Made by a program: the position numbers and the translations under genes
Source: Nocardia speluncae NBRC 108251
Lineage (GTDB): Bacteria; Actinomycetota; Actinomycetes; Mycobacteriales; Mycobacteriaceae
Length of the DNA stretch: 64,000 bases
NCBI RefSeq assembly: GCF_001613245.1
Contig: NZ_BDBZ01000002.1
Span: forward strand, 496,001 to 560,000
Reading direction: 5' to 3'
Notes under the pieces: model-generated
Database searches by the model: none
What the model saw: only the letters and a program-made list of their open reading frames with translations
What the model was told of the DNA's origin: nothing
Shown: piece after piece, positions 42,586 to 52,358 of the stretch
Layout of the letters: each line of letters begins with the position of its first letter
How positions within the stretch are numbered: the stretch's first letter is position 1

Positions 42586-43626
42586 TCAGTCGCAGAGGGT
42601 GCGGAGTTGTTCGATCAGCGCGACCCGGTCGGCCGGGGTGGCCGCCAGCGGCGCGACATTGAGGACGGTGACTCCGGCCTCGGCGAAGGCGGCGATACGT
42701 TCTTTCACATATCCGGCCGGGCCGATCAGCGAGACATCCCGGACCAGCTGGTCGGGAACGGCCCGGGTCGCCTCGTCTTTCTTTCCGGCCAGGTACAGCT
42801 CCTGGATCCGGTCGGCCTCGGCGCCGTAACCGTACTTGGTGGCGAGGGTGTGGTAGAAGTTCTTACCCTTGGCCCCCATACCGCCGATGTAGAGCGCCAG
42901 CATGGGCTTGACGAACTCCAGGAGCGGCTCGACGTTCTCGCCGATCGCCAGGGCCGGGCCGGCGTAGACATCGAGCGGGCCGAGTTCGGGATCACGCTTC
43001 TGTTGTCCGGCTCGCAGCGCGTCACCGAAGACGGCGTCGGCGCGTTCGGGCAGGAAGAAGATCGGCTGCCAGCCTTCGGCGACTTCCGCTGCCAGCGCGA
43101 CATTCTTCGGGCCCAGCGCGGCCAGCAGAACCGGGATTCGCTCGCGGACAGGATGGTTGATCAATTTCAATGGCTTGCCGAGCCCGGTGCCGGCACCTTC
43201 GGGCAGCGGGATCTGATAGTACTTGCCCTGGTAGGTGAGCCGTTCCCGGCGCCACACCTTTCGGCAGATCTCGATGAGCTCGCGGGTACGGCCGATGGGC
43301 GCATCGTAGGGAACACCGTGGAAACCCTCGATGACCTGCGGTCCGGAGGCGCCCAGTCCCAGGACGAAGCGGCCGTCGGAGACGAAATCGAGCCCGGCCG
43401 CGGTCATCGCGGTCAGCGTGGGTGTCCGGGTGTAGAGCTGCATGATTCCCGAGGCCAGTTGCAGCCGGGAGGTTTTGGCCGCCAGGTAGCCCAGGGCGCT
43501 CACCGCGTCGAACGAGTACGCCTCGGGGACGAACACGATATCCAGTCCGGCCCGTTCCAAATCGGCCACTTCGGCCGCGGCTTCCGTGAAGCCGCCCGAA
43601 TAATTGATGCTCAATCCGATCCGCAT
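42586..43626 (-). CDS. LLM-class F420-dependent oxidoreductase
   Basis: A 346-residue luciferase-like TIM-barrel protein: MRIGLSINYSGGF, ERAGLDIVFVPEAYSFDAV, RLQLASGIMQLYTRTPTLTA and RFVLGLGASGPQVIEGFHG. It resembles the mycobacterial Rv3520c type predicted to use F420. The substrate is unknown. The ATG at 43626 starts the barrel directly. It is divergent from the cyclodeaminase-like gene. Confidence 0.92.
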   Translation of the reverse strand: MRIGLSINYSGGFTEAAAEVADLERAGLDIVFVPEAYSFDAVSALGYLAAKTSRLQLASGIMQLYTRTPTLTAMTAAGLDFVSDGRFVLGLGASGPQVIEGFHGVPYDAPIGRTRELIEICRKVWRRERLTYQGKYYQIPLPEGAGTGLGKPLKLINHPVRERIPVLLAALGPKNVALAAEVAEGWQPIFFLPERADAVFGDALRAGQQKRDPELGPLDVYAGPALAIGENVEPLLEFVKPMLALYIGGMGAKGKNFYHTLATKYGYGAEADRIQELYLAGKKDEATRAVPDQLVRDVSLIGPAGYVKERIAAFAEAGVTVLNVAPLAATPADRVALIEQLRTLCD

Positions 43627-43755
43627 GCCCTCAACATAAACCCGGTTACGGGGTGGCCTGGCACCGGCCACGCCGGTGGACGCGGTAGGTTGAGGGCAGT
43701 TACTCCGTGCGCAGTGCAGCTAACTTCGAGCTACCGTATCGAGAAAGGCCTGATC

Positions 43756-44415
43756 GTGTCGCAGCCCACCACATCGCACCAGCCCACCGAAGCCGGTTTC
43801 GGCGGGTCGCCGATCGGCGACTACCTGGGCGAACTCGCGGCGAAGGTGCCGGCACCGGGCGGCGGCGCGGTCGCCGCACTGCACGCGGCCCAGGGCGCGG
43901 CACTGGTCGCCATGGTCGCGCGGTACACCACCCGGGCCAAGGACGCCGAGCACCGTCCGGTCGTCGACCGGATCATCGAGGCGGCCGACGCGGCCCGGGT
44001 ACGCGCCCTCACCCTCGCCGACGACGATGCCGCGGCTTTCACCGCGGTGGGCGCGGCGTACAAGCTGCCCAAGGAATCCGAGGGCGAGAAGGCCGCGCGT
44101 GGCGCCGCGATCGAAGCGGCACTGCTCGAGGCCGCCCGGGTTCCGGCGGCCGTCATCGACGCAGCCGACGGTGTACTGGCACTCGCAGCCGAATTGCTAC
44201 CGATCGGAAACCCGAATGTAGTCACCGATATCGGCGCCGCCGGTGCGGCCGCACGGGCAGCCGCGACGACCTCACAACTGAATATCGAGATCAACCTCGG
44301 TTCACTTCCGGCCGAGCGGGCCGCGGCATTCACCGCGGTCCTGGGCCGGATTTCGGAAATCACCGCACGCGCGGATTCGCTACAGCAGGAAGTACTCCAT
44401 GCGGTCCGTACCTGA
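43756..44415 (+). CDS. Cyclodeaminase/cyclohydrolase family protein
   Basis: A 219-residue helical protein: SPIGDYLGELAAKVPAPGGG at the N-terminus, AALHAAQGAALVAMVARYT, and NPNVVTDIGAAGAAARAA (the conserved substrate loop). The family includes formiminotetrahydrofolate cyclodeaminase. Without a fused formiminotransferase domain, a folate role is likely but unproven. The GTG follows GAGAAAGG. Confidence 0.9.
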   Translation: MSQPTTSHQPTEAGFGGSPIGDYLGELAAKVPAPGGGAVAALHAAQGAALVAMVARYTTRAKDAEHRPVVDRIIEAADAARVRALTLADDDAAAFTAVGAAYKLPKESEGEKAARGAAIEAALLEAARVPAAVIDAADGVLALAAELLPIGNPNVVTDIGAAGAAARAAATTSQLNIEINLGSLPAERAAAFTAVLGRISEITARADSLQQEVLHAVRT

Positions 44416-44417
44416 AA

Positions 44418-44439
44418 CGCGTGCACATATCTGCACGCG
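44418..44439 (+). terminator. Hairpin after the cyclodeaminase gene
   Basis: CGCGTGCA (44418-44425), a 6-base loop, then TGCACGCG (44432-44439), starting three bases after the stop codon. Confidence 0.6.
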
Positions 44440-44633
44440 CGAATTAACCAGGTATATGCCGAACTGGGATTATTCGAGATATCAGTAAGAAGACGGCACG
44501 CGTAGAATGGGCGACGTTCGGAGATATTCACAGCGCTCCACCGCTCGACCCAGGCACCATCGGCTAGACCGGCCGGCGGAGTTCCGGTGGCCGGGAACTG
44601 TTTGCTCCAGCTCGACGAGTGCAGGAGGTAACG

Positions 44634-44915
44634 GTGAGGATCGGGTACACATCGACGCCGGTAGCGGCGGAAGTCCATGAGCCGGGAATCGATGTCATCA
44701 CCGAACACGGAGTCGTATCCAATATCGCCGACTGCTCGGCGGATCCGGGCACTTTGACACCGGGCCAGGCCCGGCGCGCCCACGATATCCACAGACTCTG
44801 TTCTCCCGAATGTCTGGTCCGCAGACGCGCCGGCTTCACCCTGGCCATCGCCGTACCGCCGGACCGGCCTGCTTTCGGTATTTCGCCCGGCCGTTCGGTC
44901 CGTTACGGCGATTGA
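44634..44915 (+). CDS. Small conserved-looking hypothetical protein with Cys/His motif
   Basis: A 93-residue protein started by a GTG with an ideal GGAGGT site four bases upstream. Visible features are an N-terminal strand region (MRIGYTSTPVAAEVHEPG) and RAHDIHRLCSPECLVRRRAG, a His/Cys motif in a pattern common to small actinobacterial proteins of unknown role. Good initiation signals and a terminator just upstream argue that it is real. The region 44916-45093 after it shows nothing else. Confidence 0.6.
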   Translation: MRIGYTSTPVAAEVHEPGIDVITEHGVVSNIADCSADPGTLTPGQARRAHDIHRLCSPECLVRRRAGFTLAIAVPPDRPAFGISPGRSVRYGD

Positions 44916-45093
44916 TATTCCCGCGCGGCGGAGGCGAACAGCCCCGCATGCCGCGCTTCATTCTGCCCGCCGGGATATTCCGGCGTGCTTTCAATAGCAC
45001 CACGCGCTCCCAACGAATGGTTCGTGATCAGCTCCACCCAATGGCCGGGCGGCGCTCGACCACTGTCGTGCGGCCACAAAACGAGGAGGAAAG

Positions 45094-46341
45094 TTGAACA
45101 CCATATTCACGAATGCGGAATCCGAATCGGATACTCCGGCGCGAAAACCCCGGCGCGCCCGCTTCGGCGGGGCCGGGCGTAACCACCCGTTGAACATCGT
45201 GCTGGTCGCGCCGCCGTATTTCGATGTGCCCCCGGCAGGTTACGGCGGCGTCGAGGCCGTGGTGGCCGAGCTCGCCGACACTCTGGTCGCGCGCGGGCAC
45301 CGGGTTACGCTACTGGGCGCCGGAAAGCCCGGTACGGAAGCGGAATTCGTGCCGGTCTGGGAGACGACCCAGGCCGATCGGCTGGGCGACCCGTTCCCCG
45401 AGGTCGTCAACGCCCTGAAGGTACGGCGCATGGTGGAGAAGCTGGCCCGCTCACGGCATATCGACATCATCCACGACCACACCTTCGCCGGACCCCTGAA
45501 CGCCCCGGCCTACGAGAACCTGGGCATCCCGACCGCGGTCACGGTCCACGGACCGGTCGACAACGATATGTGGGAGTACTACGGCTCTCTCGACGAGCAC
45601 ACCCGCCTCGTGGCAATCAGTGACCGGCAGCGAGAACTCGCGCCGAGTTTCAACTGGATCGGCCGGGTGCACAACGCATTGCGCCCCAGCGAATGGCCGT
45701 TCCGCACCGAGAAACAGGATTACGCACTGTTCCTCGGCCGCTACGCCCCCTACAAGGGACCGCAGTTGGCCCTGCGGGCCGCACACGAGGCCGAGATCAA
45801 ACTCATCCTGGCCGGTAAGTGCAACGAGCCGCCGGAGAAGGCGTTCTTCGCCGAGGAGATCGAACCGCTGCTCACCGAGACCGACCACATCTTCGGGGAA
45901 GCGGATGCGGTCGCCAAACGCGAACTACTGGCGGGCGCGCGCTGTCTGCTGTTCCCGATCCGCTGGGAAGAACCGTTCGGCATCGTGATGATCGAGGCGA
46001 TGGCCTGCGGCACCCCGGTGGTTGCGTTGCGTGGCGGTGCGGTGGAAGAGGTGATCGAAGACGGTGTCACCGGCATCATCTGCGATCATCCGGACGAATT
46101 GCCCGCTGCCATCGCCAAAGCGAGCGAACTCGACCCGCATGCCTGCCGCCGCCGGGTCGAAGATTATTTCGGCGTGGATCAGCTCGGTGCAGGATATGAG
46201 GCCGCCTATTACCGCATACTCGATGCATGGGACGAGGCCCACAACAGGGGCCAGGCACTGTCCGCCGTCGGTATGCGCCGCAACGCGGTACCCGCGATCC
46301 ACGCCGACGCCGGCACGACACCGGTATGGAGTAGGGCATGA
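45094..46341 (+). CDS. Glycosyltransferase family 4 protein
   Basis: A 415-residue GT-B glycosyltransferase: N-terminal IVLVAPPYFDVPPAGYGGVE (acceptor domain), DIIHDHTFAGP, FLGRYAPYKGPQLALRAA (donor domain) and EPFGIVMIEAMACGTPVVAL (the EX7E motif). It uses a nucleotide sugar and retains the anomeric configuration. The TTG start follows GAGGAGGA. It overlaps the debranching-enzyme gene by four bases (ATGA), so both probably act on one glycan or compatible solute. Confidence 0.92.
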   Translation: MNTIFTNAESESDTPARKPRRARFGGAGRNHPLNIVLVAPPYFDVPPAGYGGVEAVVAELADTLVARGHRVTLLGAGKPGTEAEFVPVWETTQADRLGDPFPEVVNALKVRRMVEKLARSRHIDIIHDHTFAGPLNAPAYENLGIPTAVTVHGPVDNDMWEYYGSLDEHTRLVAISDRQRELAPSFNWIGRVHNALRPSEWPFRTEKQDYALFLGRYAPYKGPQLALRAAHEAEIKLILAGKCNEPPEKAFFAEEIEPLLTETDHIFGEADAVAKRELLAGARCLLFPIRWEEPFGIVMIEAMACGTPVVALRGGAVEEVIEDGVTGIICDHPDELPAAIAKASELDPHACRRRVEDYFGVDQLGAGYEAAYYRILDAWDEAHNRGQALSAVGMRRNAVPAIHADAGTTPVWSRA

Positions 46342-48449
46342 ATGCATCGCCGAGTATTCTCAATTCCGGCCAGCCCGCCGCCATCAATGGCGGCGGGGGG
46401 ACGGTCACCCTGGTCGAGGCAAGCACCTTCTGCCTGTCGGACCCACTCGGCGATATCCATTCCGGCACTTCGCAAGGGCTGTTCTATCGCGACGCGCGGG
46501 TGATCTCGCGCTGGGAACTGCGCCTCGACGGCCAGCCCGCCGAACATCTCACGGTGCTCACGCCGGAGGCGTTCAAAGGCCGGTTCATCCTGCGTAAGCC
46601 CCCACGAGCCGGGGTCGCCGACAGCACCGTGCTGGTGGTCCGCCGCCGGCTCATCGGCAACGGCCTCAAAGAGGCCATCTCCGTGCACAACCTCGGTCAC
46701 GAGGATACGGCGATGACCATAACCCTGTTGGTCGACTCCGATTTCGCGGATCTGTTCGCGGTGAAGGAAGGTCGCAACCACGGCGGCGGCGCCGAACACA
46801 ACGCCGTCGACGGCGACCTGCATCTGACCGACCACAACGAACCCGGCCGCGGCCTGACCATCACCGCCACCGGCGGCGCGGTCATGCTGCCCGGCACCAT
46901 CACCTGGCAGGTGGTGGTGCCGGCGCGGGGCCGCTGGGACACCCAGATCCTGGCCCAGCCCATGGTCTCGCACCGCAGGGTGCAGATGGCTTTCGGTGAC
47001 GACGAGGACAGCCCGATCAGCCGGCTCAAGGCGTGGCGGGCCACCGCCACCGATCTGACGGCCACCGATCCGGCGTTGTCCGATGTCCTGCAGCGCACCG
47101 AGAGCGATCTCGGTGCCCTGCGTATCGACGGCAGTACCGACGGCGCCCCGGCCTATGTGGCCGCGGGCGCGCCCTGGTTCATGGCGCTGTTCGGCCGGGA
47201 CAGTTTGCTCACTTCCTGGATGGCTCTTCCACTGGATTCGGCGCTGGCGGTCGGCACCCTGCGGCGGCTGGCGGATCTACAAGGCACGAAAGTCAATCCG
47301 ATCACCGAGGAAGAGCCAGGGCGCATCATGCACGAGATGCGGCACGGACCGGCCAGCGGGCAGGTACTCGGCGGCACTGTGTATTACGGGTCGGTCGACG
47401 CCACACCGCTGTTCGTGATGCTGCTGGCCGAATGCTGGCGCTGGGGCGCCGGGGACGCTGTGGTGCGAGAACTACTCCCGGCGGCGGACGCGGCGCTGGC
47501 CTGGATCGACGAATACGGTGACACCGACGGTGACGGGTTCGTCGAATACCGTCGCAAAACCGATCGCGGACTGAGCAATCAAGGCTGGAAGGACAGCTTC
47601 GACGCGATCAACGACGCAACCGGGCATCTGGCCGAACCGTCCATCGCCCTGTGCGAGGTCCAAGGCTACGTATACGCGGCACGACGGGCCCGCGCCCAGC
47701 TCGCCGAATACTTCGGCGACACCGGCACCGCCGAACGCCTGCGCGAACAGGCAGAAACGCTCAAGGCACAGTTCGACGAGGCCTTCTGGGTCGCCAAGAA
47801 CGGCTGGTACGCGGTGGCTCTGGACGGCCAGAAGAACCAGGTCGACGCCCTGACAAGTAATGCCGCGCAATGCCTGTGGACGGGTATCGTCTCCGACGAA
47901 CGCGCCGCCGAACTGATCGAACGACTCGCCGATATGGCGATGGACAGCGGTTTCGGGCTGCGCACCCTGGCCGCCACGATGGGCGCCTTCAACCCGATGA
48001 GCTATCACAACGGCTCGGTGTGGCCGCACGACACTGCCATCGCCGTGGCCGGACTGTTGCGATATCGGCATATTCCGGGTGCGAGCGAACTGGCCGAACG
48101 GCTCACCACCGGGCTGCTCGACGCGGCCGGCGAGTTCGGCGGGCGGCTACCCGAGTTGTTCTGCGGGTTCGCCCGTACCGAGTTCCGCTCCCCGGTCCCC
48201 TACCCCACTTCCTGTTCCCCACAGGCCTGGGCGAGCGCCGCCCCGCTGCTGCTGGTGCGCTCTTTCCTCGGCCTGTCCCCGTGCGCGCCGACACGCACCC
48301 TGCGGGTGACTCCGCAACTCCCCCGGGAATGGGGCAAGGTCGGGCTGACGGACCTGCGACTGGGTCCGGCCACGGTGAGCATTCACGCCGAAGGCTCGAC
48401 CATGCATGTCCACGGGCTACCCGATGACTGGAAACTTGTCACCGAATAG
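46338..48449 (+). CDS. Amylo-alpha-1,6-glucosidase / glycogen-debranching-type protein
   Basis: A 703-residue protein. The N-terminal beta-rich domain (SDPLGDIHSGTSQGLFYRDARVISRWEL) is the glycogen-debranching N-terminal domain. The C-terminal (alpha/alpha)6 barrel has GAPWFMALFGRDSLLTSWM, DTDGDGFVEYRRKT, GLSNQGWKDSFDAI and NGSVWPHDTAIAVAG. It should hydrolyse a glucan branch or related alpha-glycoside. It is coupled to the GT4 gene. Confidence 0.92.
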   Translation: MNASPSILNSGQPAAINGGGGTVTLVEASTFCLSDPLGDIHSGTSQGLFYRDARVISRWELRLDGQPAEHLTVLTPEAFKGRFILRKPPRAGVADSTVLVVRRRLIGNGLKEAISVHNLGHEDTAMTITLLVDSDFADLFAVKEGRNHGGGAEHNAVDGDLHLTDHNEPGRGLTITATGGAVMLPGTITWQVVVPARGRWDTQILAQPMVSHRRVQMAFGDDEDSPISRLKAWRATATDLTATDPALSDVLQRTESDLGALRIDGSTDGAPAYVAAGAPWFMALFGRDSLLTSWMALPLDSALAVGTLRRLADLQGTKVNPITEEEPGRIMHEMRHGPASGQVLGGTVYYGSVDATPLFVMLLAECWRWGAGDAVVRELLPAADAALAWIDEYGDTDGDGFVEYRRKTDRGLSNQGWKDSFDAINDATGHLAEPSIALCEVQGYVYAARRARAQLAEYFGDTGTAERLREQAETLKAQFDEAFWVAKNGWYAVALDGQKNQVDALTSNAAQCLWTGIVSDERAAELIERLADMAMDSGFGLRTLAATMGAFNPMSYHNGSVWPHDTAIAVAGLLRYRHIPGASELAERLTTGLLDAAGEFGGRLPELFCGFARTEFRSPVPYPTSCSPQAWASAAPLLLVRSFLGLSPCAPTRTLRVTPQLPREWGKVGLTDLRLGPATVSIHAEGSTMHVHGLPDDWKLVTE

Positions 48450-48569
48450 CAATCACCCGGTGTGTCTACATCGCAAACAGGTGCCGGGACGATATCCTCG
48501 CTGGTTCTGATGATCATGGCCCCTTAGGATGGACGTCTGTCCACCGGTCCTCCGTAAAGGGGTGGAACC

Positions 48570-49322
48570 ATGAATATTGTTGCCCGGCACCTGTTTCTGG
48601 CTCTCGCAATCGCGCTGTCACTGATCGTCTTCCCGGCGGGGGCGAACGCCATGACCGCCGGCGAGACCGGCTCCACCGCGGTGACCTCGGTCGCCCCGGC
48701 CGACGGCGCAGTCGTCGGAATCGCCCACCCGGTTACCGTCCGGTTCTCCCATCCGGTCACCGACCGAGCCCGCGCCGAGCAGACACTGTGGGTTACCGCC
48801 GACCGGCCACTGTCCGGTACCTATTCCTGGCACGGCGACCGGGAACTGACCTGGAACCCCAGCGGGTTCCTCCCGGCGAACACCACATTCACCGTGAATT
48901 TCGGTGATCAGCGTACCCAGTTCCAGACCAACGGCGGAGTCGTCGCCGACGCGAACATGTCCACTCACACCTTCACCGTCTCCATGGGCGGCCAAGTAGT
49001 GCGAACCATGCCGGCGGCCATGGGTAAGCCCGGGTTCGAAACCCCGACCGGCACATACCCGGTACTGGAGAAGTTCCGTAACCTCATCTTCGATTCCCGG
49101 ACCATCGGGATCCCGCTGGATTCGCCGGAGGGCTACCTGATCGACGGCGAATGGGCGGTGCGGCTCACCTGGGGCGGTGTCTTCGTCCACTCCGCACCGT
49201 GGTCGGTCGGTCAACAGGGCAATTCCAATGTCAGCCACGGGTGTATCAATCTGGCGCCCGGTGACGCGGCCTGGTACTACGACAACGTCGGTATCGGTGA
49301 TCCGGTGAACATCCACTGGTGA
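48570..49322 (+). CDS. L,D-transpeptidase (YkuD) with Ig-like domain
   Basis: A 250-residue secreted protein: signal peptide (cleavage near AGANA-MT), a bacterial Ig-like domain (about 40-125; TSVAPADGAVVGIAHPVTVRF), and a YkuD catalytic domain ending in FVHSAPWSVGQQGNSNVSHGCINL with catalytic Cys225. It forms 3-3 peptidoglycan cross-links or attaches proteins, as mycobacterial Ldt enzymes do. It is shorter than LdtMt2, with a single Ig-like domain and no obvious lipobox. Confidence 0.94.
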   Translation: MNIVARHLFLALAIALSLIVFPAGANAMTAGETGSTAVTSVAPADGAVVGIAHPVTVRFSHPVTDRARAEQTLWVTADRPLSGTYSWHGDRELTWNPSGFLPANTTFTVNFGDQRTQFQTNGGVVADANMSTHTFTVSMGGQVVRTMPAAMGKPGFETPTGTYPVLEKFRNLIFDSRTIGIPLDSPEGYLIDGEWAVRLTWGGVFVHSAPWSVGQQGNSNVSHGCINLAPGDAAWYYDNVGIGDPVNIHW

Positions 49323-49416
49323 GCCGCCGCGGCCCCCGTGCTGCGCCGCGCTCGCGGATCCACTAGAACAGTGGGCAGCGAGCGCGCGCAGTGAATCGAG
49401 AAAAGGGGGCCGCGTC

Positions 49417-50607
49417 ATGGACCGATCACCGCCGGGACCCGGCACCGGAGGGGACAACCCGGCATTTCCCCGCTCCACCGAACCCGGATACACGCCCGGT
49501 GATCAGGCCGATCCCATGCCCACCGTGCCCATCCCCCGGCTACCGGACGCGGGCAGTCGCTACCCCGCAACTCCTGCTCCCGCATTCCCTGGGAGTGTGC
49601 CCGATCCACATCATCGGTCACCTGCCACGGCAAATCCCGAACACCTGCCACCGGCCACAACCGAACCGCAGGATCCGCGAACCGAACCGGCCGGTTATCC
49701 GGCGCCCCCGCCGGATACCGGTGCGCCCGGTGGTTTCCCGTCCAGCGCCACCGGCCCGCCCTCGAATGCAGGATACGAGGGCGACTGGGCGGACTGGATG
49801 GTGTCTTCGGACGGCTACCCACCACGGCCCGGTGGCGAGACCGCGAATCCCTACCCCGCCGAGGCCGGATCGGCTTCGTGCGACGATGGCCCCCCGGTCG
49901 ATGACGGTCGTGCGACGGAAAGCCGAGACGGTTCCGCGGAGGTCCCGCCGGATCCGAATGCCGGCACGGTGCCGGCGACCGCGCGCGAACGGCTCCGGGC
50001 CCGCCTGACACCCCGCGAGGTGCCTGCGCCGATACCAGTACCCGCCCGCACCACCAGCAGTCCCGGGCGGAACCGGCTCCTCCCGGTGCTGCTGGGTGTG
50101 GCGGGGGTCGCGGCGCTCGGGACCGCCGCCTATGTGCAATTCGCGGTGGTGGGAGCCGGCGAACCGGCCTCGGCGCCCGGGGCGGTGAATCCGCCCGCAT
50201 CCCCAGCGCAGGACGTCCCGCCGGCAGCGGACCCGAACTGCCCGGCCGAGCGCACCGGAAACACGGTGCAAGGAAACGGTCCGGGTGGCACCGGTTCCGG
50301 AACCGACGCCATCTTCGGTTTCCAGCACGCCTATTACGCGACCCGATCCGGTGAGCAGGCGCGGACCGTCGTGGTTCCGGACGCCGCGGTCCCGTCCGCC
50401 GCCGATATTCAGCACGGTATCGATACGATCCCGGCGGGGACCACGCACTGTATCCAGATCACACCGGGCGCCTTCGTCGGCCAATACACCGTCGTCGTCA
50501 CCGAACACCGGCCCGGATCTGCGCCTCTCGGATACAACCCGCAACTGGTGACAACGATGCGAATCGGTGACCGGACCTTGATCACCGGTATCGGCCCCAT
50601 GCCCTGA
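49417..50607 (+). CDS. Pro-rich single-pass membrane protein with conserved C-terminal domain
   Basis: A 396-residue protein: about 215 disordered Pro/Gly-rich residues, one transmembrane helix (LLPVLLGVAGVAALGTAAYV), another disordered linker, then a ~115-residue extracytoplasmic domain (IFGFQHAYYATRSGEQARTV, GTTHCIQITPGAFVGQYTVV). The C-terminal domain looks like one shared by many nocardial proteins of unknown function. Two Cys may form a disulfide. No enzymatic motif. Confidence 0.75.
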   Translation: MDRSPPGPGTGGDNPAFPRSTEPGYTPGDQADPMPTVPIPRLPDAGSRYPATPAPAFPGSVPDPHHRSPATANPEHLPPATTEPQDPRTEPAGYPAPPPDTGAPGGFPSSATGPPSNAGYEGDWADWMVSSDGYPPRPGGETANPYPAEAGSASCDDGPPVDDGRATESRDGSAEVPPDPNAGTVPATARERLRARLTPREVPAPIPVPARTTSSPGRNRLLPVLLGVAGVAALGTAAYVQFAVVGAGEPASAPGAVNPPASPAQDVPPAADPNCPAERTGNTVQGNGPGGTGSGTDAIFGFQHAYYATRSGEQARTVVVPDAAVPSAADIQHGIDTIPAGTTHCIQITPGAFVGQYTVVVTEHRPGSAPLGYNPQLVTTMRIGDRTLITGIGPMP

Positions 50608-50675
50608 CTGCCACGATTCGGTCCGGATCCACGCAGGTGGTGGTCCGCCGCCCCGCCGCCGGGCAGACTCGGAAG

Positions 50676-51668
50676 ATGGACGCTATCGGTACGGCTCGGG
50701 TCCCCGACCATCCGACGGTGCAGGCCGCTCTCTCCCTCGCTCGCCGCGCCCCCTCGGTCCACAACACCCAACCCTGGCGGCTGGTCTTCGACGGCCACCG
50801 GTTGCAGCTGTACGGCGATACCTACCGGCGGTTGTCCTCGGCGGATCCACAGGGTAGGCAGCTGACCATCAGCTGCGGCGCCCTGGTGGACCATATCCGC
50901 ACCGCGTTCGCGGCGGCGGGCTGGTCCACCCGGGTGACCAGGCTGCCCGATACCGCCGCGGACCATCTCGCCGAGATCGAATTCGAGCCGGCCCGCGATG
51001 TTTCCGATACCGTCCGGGCGCGGGCGGCGGCCATCGATCGCCGCTACACCGATCGGTTGCCGATGCTGCCGCCACGCAATTGGGAGCGGGTGGAGCCCGC
51101 GTTACGTGCCGTGGCCGCAGCCGGCGAGGTCACCCTGACCGTGCTCGAGGCCTCGGCCCGGCTCCGGTTGGCCGCCGCGTCCGCGCAGTCGGCGGCCTTG
51201 CGCGCCTACGACCCCCAGTACCTGAACGAACTGCACTGGTGGGCCGGTAATGACTCGCCCGCCGACGGTGTCCCGATCTCGGCCCTGGTCTCGGCCGCGG
51301 AACTCGCCCAGGTAGGTGTGGGCCGGGCCTTCCCCGCCGCGCCGCCGTCGCTACGGCGCGGCGAGCTCACCGATGCGTCGAAACTGCTGGTACTCGGAAC
51401 GGACGCCGATACGCCCGCCCAGTGGCTTCGGGCCGGCGAGGCCCTGTCCGCGGCGCTGCTCGAATGCACGGCGGCGGGGCTGGCCACCTGCCCGCTGACC
51501 CACATCACCGAGGTGCCGACGAGCCGCCGCGCTATCGCGAACCTCGTACCCGGGCGGGTGGAACCGCAGGTAGTGGTCCGGGTCGGTACGGCGCCGACCA
51601 CTGCCTCGCAGCCACCGACACCGCGCCGCCCGGTCAGCGATTTCCTGGATCTGCACCGATTCGGCTGA
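50676..51668 (+). CDS. Acg-family FMN-binding nitroreductase-like protein
   Basis: A 330-residue protein of the Acg/nitroreductase group: SLARRAPSVHNTQPWRLVF at the N-terminus, DGHRLQLYGDTYRRLSSAD, AAIDRRYTDRLPM, and a second half with TSRRAIANLVPGRVEPQVVVRVG. Mycobacterial Acg (Rv2032) proteins bind FMN with a lid and are dormancy-induced; flavin storage has been proposed. I see no DosR box upstream. The ATG follows GGAAG. Confidence 0.88.
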   Translation: MDAIGTARVPDHPTVQAALSLARRAPSVHNTQPWRLVFDGHRLQLYGDTYRRLSSADPQGRQLTISCGALVDHIRTAFAAAGWSTRVTRLPDTAADHLAEIEFEPARDVSDTVRARAAAIDRRYTDRLPMLPPRNWERVEPALRAVAAAGEVTLTVLEASARLRLAAASAQSAALRAYDPQYLNELHWWAGNDSPADGVPISALVSAAELAQVGVGRAFPAAPPSLRRGELTDASKLLVLGTDADTPAQWLRAGEALSAALLECTAAGLATCPLTHITEVPTSRRAIANLVPGRVEPQVVVRVGTAPTTASQPPTPRRPVSDFLDLHRFG

Positions 51669-51753
51669 CGCACTGTCCGCCCGGTTCGCGATGCGGGGAA
51701 CACCGGGCAGCGACGCCCGGTCGTCACGGCCGGCCACCCGTTACTCTGTCGTG

Positions 51754-52347
51754 ATGACGACCCAGCAGCCCGTTCCGGAGGAGCGGCGGCCCGCGAATCG
51801 CGGGCCGAAGGCTGCCGCCCACAACCGGGCGGCCCTGATCACCGCGGCCCGGGAGATCTTCGCGGTGCAGGGCCTGGACGCCCCGCTCTCGGCGATCGCC
51901 CGCCGGGCGGGGGTCGGGCAGGGTGTGCTGTATCGGCATTTTCCCGATCGGGAGGCCATCGCGGCCGCGGTCCTGGAGAGGAACGTACGGGAGATCGAGG
52001 GGGCGGCCGCGGTCACCGGCGCCACTCTCGCGGCGGTGCTCGGGGTGGTGACCTGGCATCAGACGCAGTCGGCCGCGTTCATCGGCCTGTTGCACGCCGC
52101 CGGGATGAACGACCGCGCCGATACCCGTGCGTGGTCCAGAAAACTGTCCGAGCGGGTCGGAAACGCCCTGCGCAACTGCCTACCGGCCGGCCATCGACTC
52201 AGCGCGGACGATCTCATGCTGGCCATTGCCATGGTCTCCGGCGCAGCGACAGGTCCCACTCCGCAGGAACGTGAGCGCCGTGCGGTGGCGGCCTGGCGCC
52301 TGCTCGGAATCACGGTGGGGCCGGTGCGTTCGTTCGAGGACGAGTGA
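51754..52347 (+). CDS. TetR-family regulator
   Basis: A 197-residue TetR: NRAALITAAREIFAVQGLDA, LSAIARRAGVGQGVLYRHFP (recognition helix) and a helical effector domain. GTG at 51751 immediately precedes the ATG and could also serve. It faces the SMP-30 lipoprotein gene tail-to-tail, 11 bases apart. It is one candidate regulator for the palindrome at 53418. Confidence 0.88.
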   Translation: MTTQQPVPEERRPANRGPKAAAHNRAALITAAREIFAVQGLDAPLSAIARRAGVGQGVLYRHFPDREAIAAAVLERNVREIEGAAAVTGATLAAVLGVVTWHQTQSAAFIGLLHAAGMNDRADTRAWSRKLSERVGNALRNCLPAGHRLSADDLMLAIAMVSGAATGPTPQERERRAVAAWRLLGITVGPVRSFEDE

Positions 52348-52358
52348 GACGTCCGGCC

